Shown here piece by piece: positions 60,455 through 64,000 of a stretch of DNA of 64,000 nucleotides. How positions within the stretch are numbered: position 1 is the stretch's first letter; each line of letters begins with the position of its first letter. Under the pieces are notes generated by a model. It searched no databases. It was not told the origin of the DNA and was given only the letters and a program-made list of their open reading frames with translations. This stretch comes from Thalassospira profundimaris (lineage in GTDB: Bacteria; Pseudomonadota; Alphaproteobacteria; Rhodospirillales; Thalassospiraceae). The translations under genes were made by a program, and so were the position numbers. The DNA is taken from the NCBI RefSeq assembly GCF_003326795.1, contig NZ_JPWI01000003.1, positions 62,001 to 126,000 of the forward strand, written 5' to 3'.

Positions 60455-61837
60455 ATGAACAAGTCGTTCGTCGAAGACAGTAGGGCAGAAGCCCAACGAT
60501 TCTTTGAAGAAAATCCTGATGTCGAACTTGTTGAGTTGCTCATTCCCGACATTAACGGCGTGTTTCGCGGCAAGCGAATCAGCAAACAAAAGTTTCTTAA
60601 AAGTTTTACCGAAGGCGTGACTTTACCCGGTTCGATGTGTCTGGTGGATATCACCGGTGACAACCCGGAAGGTACGGGACTTCTTTGGTCGAGCGGTGAC
60701 CAGGACAATCTGGCAAAACCGATCCCGGGAACCCTGTGTCTTGTCCCTTATGGTGAATTGCCGCTCGCCCAGGTAATGATGAGCCTGCACAATCTTGACG
60801 GCACCCGGTTCTTTGCCGATCCGCGCAACGTTCTTCAGGGCGTTGTTGACCGGATGGCCGCAGACGGTCTGTACCCGACTGTCGCACTTGAACTTGAATT
60901 CTATCTTGCCGACCAGAATGAAAAAACCGCCGAACCGCTGCCGCCACAACCGCTTGGCGGCGGGATTGCGTCGGATGGTGTTCAGGTTTACGGCCTGCAA
61001 CAGATCGAGGATTTTGAAAAAGTCCTTCATGATGCGGTGGCCGAACTCAACCGTCAGGGCATCCCGGCCGATACCATCGTGGCCGAAGCCGGCCCCGGCC
61101 AGTTCGAGATAAATCTTGGTCATGTGACTGATCCGATGCTGGCAGCAGATCATGCCATGCAGCTCAAACGCGTGGTCAAGGGCATTGCCTGGGATCATGG
61201 GGTCACCGCGACCTTTATGGCCAAGCCATATTCCGATCAGGCCGGTAACGGTCTTCATGTTCACGTATCGTTGCGTGACAAGGACGACAACAATGTATTG
61301 TCGCCGGTCGGGGATGAAGAAGTTTCGGACAATCTGCGCTTTGCAATTGGTGGCCTGCAGGAAGCCATGTTTGAAAGCATGGCGATCTTTGCGCCGAACC
61401 CGAACTCTTTCCGCCGGTTCCAGAACAAGGCCTATGCGCCGATGTCGCCGAATTGGGGACTTAACAACCGTACTGTTGCACTTCGTATTCCCGCAGGCAG
61501 CCCGAAAGCCGCCCGTGTTGAACATCGTGTATCAGGGGCAGATGCCAACCCGTATCTGGTTTTGGCCTGTGTTCTTGCGGGCATGCATCACGGGATCAAA
61601 AACCAACTTGATCCGGGTGAGCCGACCGTTGGCAACGGCTATGAACAGCATGGCGGGCGGATTGTTCCGCGCAGCATGATTTCAGCACTCGACCGGTTTG
61701 TTGAAGGCGATATCGTCAAGGACTATCTGGGTGAACGGTTTGTCGAAGTCTTCGATATCTGCCGTCGCGCGGAATATGACGAATTCTTTGCCGAAGTTAC
61801 CCAGCTTGAATATCGCTGGTACCTTGACGCTGTCTGA
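60455..61837 (+). CDS. puuA: Gamma-glutamylputrescine synthetase (glutamine synthetase family)
   Basis: A 460-residue GS-fold ligase. Diagnostic are LLIPDINGVFRGKRI at the N-terminus, the glutamate/metal region LELEFYL and VAEAGPGQFEINLGH, and the ATP/substrate motif KPYSDQAGNGLHVHVSL. ATP-dependent coupling of glutamate to putrescine is the first Puu step. It opens an operon with puuR and puuC; the ATG has GGGAG upstream. A related glutamine synthetase-like ligase acting on another amine is possible, but context strongly favours PuuA. Confidence 0.9.
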   Translation: MNKSFVEDSRAEAQRFFEENPDVELVELLIPDINGVFRGKRISKQKFLKSFTEGVTLPGSMCLVDITGDNPEGTGLLWSSGDQDNLAKPIPGTLCLVPYGELPLAQVMMSLHNLDGTRFFADPRNVLQGVVDRMAADGLYPTVALELEFYLADQNEKTAEPLPPQPLGGGIASDGVQVYGLQQIEDFEKVLHDAVAELNRQGIPADTIVAEAGPGQFEINLGHVTDPMLAADHAMQLKRVVKGIAWDHGVTATFMAKPYSDQAGNGLHVHVSLRDKDDNNVLSPVGDEEVSDNLRFAIGGLQEAMFESMAIFAPNPNSFRRFQNKAYAPMSPNWGLNNRTVALRIPAGSPKAARVEHRVSGADANPYLVLACVLAGMHHGIKNQLDPGEPTVGNGYEQHGGRIVPRSMISALDRFVEGDIVKDYLGERFVEVFDICRRAEYDEFFAEVTQLEYRWYLDAV

Positions 61838-61881
61838 TCGCACATAAACATAAGAAAACGTTCGATAGGGAAACGACGGGA

Positions 61882-62430
61882 ATGTCACAAAAGGTAGGAG
61901 ATCGGTTGAAGGCCGTGCGCAGCATGTATGGGCTGTCGCAACGTGAGCTGGCACGACGTGCCGGTGTCACCAACAGCACGATTTCAACCATCGAACAAAA
62001 CCGGGTCAGCCCGTCTGTTGACAGCCTTGCCAAGGTATTGGCAGGCATCCCGATGAGCCTGATTGATTTCTTCACCATTGATCTCGACAATGGTGAAGAA
62101 ATTTTCTTTAAAAAAGAAGAGCTTGTCGAACTTTCCGACGGGACGATGTCAATGCGTCTTGTCGGCGCATCACGCAAGGATCGTAAATTGCGTGTGCTGC
62201 ATGAAACCTATCCGGCAGGCGGGGATACCGGCGATAACCTGATCGTCCAGAAGGGCGAGGAAGCCGGTGTTGTCGTTCGCGGCAAACTTGAAGTCACGGT
62301 GGGTGAAAGGGTCAAGGTTCTTGGTCCCGGTGATGCCTATTACTTCAATGCCGAAATACCGCACCGTTTCCGCAATGTCGGGGACGGGGAATGCGAAATC
62401 GTCAGTGCTGCGACACCGCCGTCATATTGA
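61882..62430 (+). CDS. puuR: PuuR-type regulator, HTH-cupin
   Basis: A 182-residue regulator. The XRE-type helix-turn-helix spans about residues 8-62 (LSQRELARRAGVTNSTISTIE), and a C-terminal cupin domain (about 105-178, PGDAYYFNAEIPHRFRNVG) senses the ligand. E. coli PuuR has the same architecture and is released by putrescine. It lies 44 bases after puuA and 101 before puuC, so it probably autoregulates the operon and the divergent aminotransferase. Confidence 0.9.
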   Translation: MSQKVGDRLKAVRSMYGLSQRELARRAGVTNSTISTIEQNRVSPSVDSLAKVLAGIPMSLIDFFTIDLDNGEEIFFKKEELVELSDGTMSMRLVGASRKDRKLRVLHETYPAGGDTGDNLIVQKGEEAGVVVRGKLEVTVGERVKVLGPGDAYYFNAEIPHRFRNVGDGECEIVSAATPPSY

Positions 62431-62531
62431 TCACATGATCACATGATCAAATGATTATCCGGGCAGAATGCCCGACCAGATTACCGAAATTGAACAAGGC
62501 CCCATAAGCGCCATCCGTCAGGAGACTTCCG

Positions 62532-64000
62532 ATGACCAATCCGTTGAATTTTGAACAACTGACCGCACAGGCTGCCGCCCTTGATATCCGCAACAAGGCG
62601 TTCATCAACGGTGCCTATGTCGATGCGGCATCGGGCAAAACCTTTGACTGTATCAGCCCGCGTGACGGGTCGGTGCTGACCAAGGTTGCCGAATGCGATG
62701 TCGAGGACGTCAATCGTGCCGTGGCATCGGCCCGTGCCGTGTTTGAAAAAGGCAGCTGGTCCGAAGCTGCCCCGGTCAAGCGCAAGGCGATCCTGCTTCA
62801 TTTTGCAGATCTTCTGGAAAAGAATGCGGCCGAGCTGGCCTTGCTTGAAAGCCTTGATATGGGCAAGCCGATCACGCTTGCCGCACGCGATGACATTCCG
62901 CTGTCTTACAAATGCATTCGCTGGTACGCCGAGGCGATTGACAAGATCTATGACGAAATCTCGCCGTCCGGCACCAACGAGATCGGCATGATCACCCGCG
63001 AACCGCTTGGCGTTATTGCTGCTGTGGTACCGTGGAACTTCCCGCTGATGATGGCTGTCTGGAAACTGGGCCCGGCATTGGCGATGGGGAACTCGATCAT
63101 CCTCAAGCCAGCCGAACAGTCGCCCCTGACAGCTCTTCGCGTTGCGGAAATCGCGGTTGAGGCAGGTATCCCCGAAGGTGTCCTGAACGTTGTTCCGGGC
63201 TTTGGCCCGACGGCGGGCAAGGCGCTTGGCCTTCATGAAGATGTGGATTGCGTGACCTTTACCGGTTCGGGCGAGGTCGGCAAGCTGTTCTTGCAGTATT
63301 CCGGTCAGTCCAACATGAAGCGTGTCTGGCTTGAATGCGGTGGCAAAAGCCCGAACATTGTCCTGGCTGATTGCCCGGATATGGATGCAGCTGCGGCGGC
63401 CGCTGCTGGTGGCATCTTCTATAATCAGGGTGAAGTTTGCACGGCCGGTTCGCGCTTGATCGTTGAAGAAACCATCAAGGACGAATTCATCGAAAAGGTC
63501 ATCGCAGCAGGTGCAAAAATGCAGCCGGGAGATCCGCTTGACCCGAAAAGCCAGATGGGCGCAATCGTTGATGAAAGCCAGATGAACCGTGTTCTGGGTT
63601 ACATAGAAAAGGGCTCTGCCGAAGGCGGCGTTCTGCGCACCGGCGGCAAGCGTGTCCGTACCGAATCTGGTGGCTATTATGTCGAGCCGACCGTGTTTGA
63701 CGGTATCAAAAACGACATGACGATTGCCAAGGAAGAAATCTTTGGCCCGGTTCTGTCGGTTATTTCGGTCAAAGACTGGAAAGAGGCTGTTCAGACCGCA
63801 AATGATACGCCATATGGTCTGGCAGCAGCAGTCTGGACGCGCGACATCAACAAGGCACATATGACCGCAAAGAAACTGCGTTCCGGTCTTGTCTGGGTCA
63901 ATTGCTGGGACGGTGGATCAATCACCATGCCGTTTGGTGGTTACAAACAGTCTGGCACCGGTCGCGACCGTTCGCTGCATGCGCTTGATAAATATTGTGA
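62532..64000 (+). CDS. puuC: Gamma-glutamyl-gamma-aminobutyraldehyde dehydrogenase (partial, 3' end cut)
   Basis: 489 complete codons are visible; the frame is open at the window edge, with only about ten residues missing by comparison with family length. Aldehyde dehydrogenase motifs are clear: NAD-binding AVVPWNFPLMMAVWKLGPAL, Glu in LECGGKSPN, catalytic Cys in NQGEVCTAGSRL, and PFGGYKQSGTGRDRS near the end. ATG 62532 has AGGAGA upstream. It oxidises the PuuB aldehyde product. Third gene of puuA-puuR-puuC. Confidence 0.92.
   Translation, partial: MTNPLNFEQLTAQAAALDIRNKAFINGAYVDAASGKTFDCISPRDGSVLTKVAECDVEDVNRAVASARAVFEKGSWSEAAPVKRKAILLHFADLLEKNAAELALLESLDMGKPITLAARDDIPLSYKCIRWYAEAIDKIYDEISPSGTNEIGMITREPLGVIAAVVPWNFPLMMAVWKLGPALAMGNSIILKPAEQSPLTALRVAEIAVEAGIPEGVLNVVPGFGPTAGKALGLHEDVDCVTFTGSGEVGKLFLQYSGQSNMKRVWLECGGKSPNIVLADCPDMDAAAAAAAGGIFYNQGEVCTAGSRLIVEETIKDEFIEKVIAAGAKMQPGDPLDPKSQMGAIVDESQMNRVLGYIEKGSAEGGVLRTGGKRVRTESGGYYVEPTVFDGIKNDMTIAKEEIFGPVLSVISVKDWKEAVQTANDTPYGLAAAVWTRDINKAHMTAKKLRSGLVWVNCWDGGSITMPFGGYKQSGTGRDRSLHALDKYC

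Noticed and set aside
62481-63860. A 459-codon open frame on the minus strand opposite puuC
   Set aside because: It lies wholly within an aldehyde dehydrogenase gene with intact motifs on the other strand. Its translation is rich in Arg, His and Cys and shows no family signature.
1-64000. tRNA, rRNA, CRISPR, insertion sequences, prophage genes
   Set aside because: I looked for tRNA-like cloverleaf segments, regularly spaced repeats, transposase motifs and phage structural genes and saw none; the duplicated gene types (TRAP, RidA, PuuB-like) are diverged paralogues rather than repeats.

Overview
The window looks like chromosomal DNA of a marine alphaproteobacterium. The evidence is a PcaQ-type LysR regulator beside a pcaDCHG block, three separate TRAP transporters, a TamA-TamB pair and mid-50s %GC by eye. 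My best guess is a Rhodospirillales member resembling Thalassospira; this is an impression from gene content and no marker gene here proves it. Gene density is very high. I saw no rRNA, tRNA, insertion sequence, prophage or CRISPR array.

Layout. (1) 1-10.1 kb: a TRAP transporter (dctM partial, dctQ, dctP), a PcaQ-like regulator, and a complete beta-ketoadipate branch from protocatechuate to acetyl-CoA and succinyl-CoA (pcaD, C, H, G, I, J, F, B). A 14-base sequence repeated on both sides of the regulator gene suggests that it controls both the TRAP genes and the pca genes. (2) 10.1-15.6 kb: a GNAT/TenA pair, a DUF2892/DUF442 pair, then two convergent multidomain genes: a GNAT fused to a C39/papain-like peptidase, and a GNAT-RLAN-ATP-grasp ligase. 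These two resemble a poorly characterised peptide-ligase system. (3) 15.9-22.3 kb: tamA (with an apparent lipoprotein signal) and tamB. (4) 22.3-30.5 kb: ridA, an RpiR/HexR-like regulator and a KdgK-like kinase face a TRAP transporter, an M81 metallopeptidase and a D-threonine aldolase/D-serine dehydratase family PLP enzyme. Three TGTAG-N5-CTACA-like boxes lie in the divergent gap. Together they read as a catabolic route for a 2-amino-2-deoxy sugar acid such as D-glucosaminate.

(5) 30.5-35.6 kb: a hypothetical protein, a formamidase-like hydrolase, an ornithine cyclodeaminase homologue, a thioesterase, a GNAT, and a hydrolase-OsmC fusion. (6) 35.6-47.2 kb: a ten-gene, mostly closely spaced set on the minus strand (spermidine/putrescine-type ABC transporter, class III aminotransferase, BKACE, acetylpolyamine amidohydrolase, FAD amine oxidase, M20 deacylase, RidA) with a divergent LysR regulator. 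(7) 47.4-51.5 kb: a GntR regulator facing a TRAP transporter operon that ends in a type II 3-dehydroquinate dehydratase with an unusual active-site substitution. (8) 51.7-57.2 kb: moaD, a one-chain iron-sulfur serine ammonia-lyase, a PuuB-like oxidase, a MarR/cysteine-hydrolase pair and a group III truncated hemoglobin. (9) 57.3-64 kb: putrescine utilisation (PuuB-like oxidase, putrescine-type aminotransferase, PuuA, PuuR and the start of PuuC, which is cut by the window end).

Overall the window is a collection of uptake-plus-degradation modules for aromatic acids, amino-sugar acids, polyamines and amino acids. It is typical of a copiotrophic marine heterotroph.
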